From positions 1-6,113 of the forward strand of contig JAJXYA010000057.1 in NCBI GenBank assembly GCA_021780795.1: a stretch of DNA of 6,113 bases, given 5' to 3'. The DNA is from Bacillota bacterium. GTDB taxonomy: Bacteria; Bacillota_A; Clostridia; Clostridiales; Clostridiaceae. The first letter of the stretch is position 1; the number at the start of each line of letters is the position of its first letter. Positions 5,881 through 6,113 of the stretch are shown in pieces. The notes below the pieces were generated by a model. It had not been told where the DNA came from and searched no databases. It saw nothing but the letters and a program-made list of their open reading frames with translations. The translations under genes were made by a program, and so were the position numbers.

Positions 5881-6113
5881 ATATTTAAATTTAGATTTAT
5901 ATAATATAAAAAGCATGTTTTAAAATGATTATTCCCTCATTAAGGCTAACAAAAATACTAATTATATTAGAGTAGCATTAGTTATTTAATATTATAAATT
6001 GTTGTGTTATTATTAAATAAAACATTAATTTCCATTGTAAATTATTACAAGAGTGAGAATAAGAAACTGTTAGTATAAATACATATTTAGAGTGAATATA
6101 AAAAATTTTATAA
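5881..6113. other. AT-rich gene-free stretch at the window end
   Basis: I see no open frame with a plausible start and ribosome binding site on either strand in these 233 bases. Small inverted repeats are present: CTAAT-TAT-ATTAG at 5958-5970 and TTGTAA-ATTA-TTACAA at 6035-6050. The composition is that of a clostridial intergenic or promoter region, perhaps leading into a gene outside the window. No promoter could be assigned with confidence. Confidence 0.5.
6035..6050. repeat. Inverted repeat TTGTAA-N4-TTACAA, possible operator
   Basis: Two perfect 6-base arms flank ATTA. The spacing of 10 bp between arm starts would suit a dimeric repressor on one face of the helix. It resembles a shortened Rex box (TTGTTAA-N4-TTAACAA) but lacks one base in each arm. 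In DNA this AT-rich a chance repeat is quite possible. Confidence 0.25.

Noticed and set aside
1..6113. CRISPR arrays, insertion sequences, tRNA or rRNA genes, phage or toxin-antitoxin modules
   Set aside because: No regularly spaced repeats, transposase-like protein, cloverleaf-like sequence or relevant domain was seen on either strand.

Overview
The window looks like chromosomal DNA from a low-GC Gram-positive anaerobe, most likely Clostridium sensu stricto. This is inferred from strongly AT-rich codons and spacers, purine-rich AGGAG/GGAGGG ribosome binding sites, A+T-rich hairpin terminators and the protein families present. The species cannot be fixed from the sequence. All recognised genes lie on the + strand and form one sugar-uptake locus.

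Layout. Positions 1-361 hold the 3' end of an AraC-type regulator whose 5' part lies outside the window; it is probably a YesN-like response regulator. Eight bases later, 370-1449 encodes a XylF-family sugar-binding protein. It has an uncleaved N-terminal membrane anchor instead of a lipobox, which suggests a sensor rather than a transporter component. A very strong hairpin terminator (1466-1510) closes this regulatory unit. The spacer 1511-1631 then carries direct repeats, an extended -10 promoter and a near-consensus CcpA cre box. After it comes a three-gene transporter of the ChvE-GguA-GguB (MmsA/MmsB) multiple-monosaccharide type: lipoprotein 1632-2756, dual-domain ATPase 2901-4439 and permease 4439-5614. 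A stem-loop without a real T-tract separates the binding-protein gene from the ATPase gene. The ATPase and permease genes overlap in a TAATG.

The last 500 bases (5615-6113) contain no convincing gene. They hold a bulged hairpin just after the permease, a short open stretch (5671-5811) that may be a decayed gene fragment, a clear intrinsic terminator (5841-5880) and a very AT-rich tail with small inverted repeats that may lead into the next gene.

Working model. The anchored XylF-like protein senses a pentose, probably D-xylose, outside the cell. With a histidine kinase presumably encoded upstream and the AraC-type regulator, it would activate the chvE-mmsA-mmsB promoter, while CcpA would repress it when preferred sugars are present. 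This matches the XylFII-LytS-YesN three-component arrangement described in Clostridium beijerinckii. The kinase is not in the window, so the match is inferred. The notable twist is that a XylF-clade sensor sits beside a ChvE-clade, broader-specificity transporter. I did not find a wholly unknown system here.
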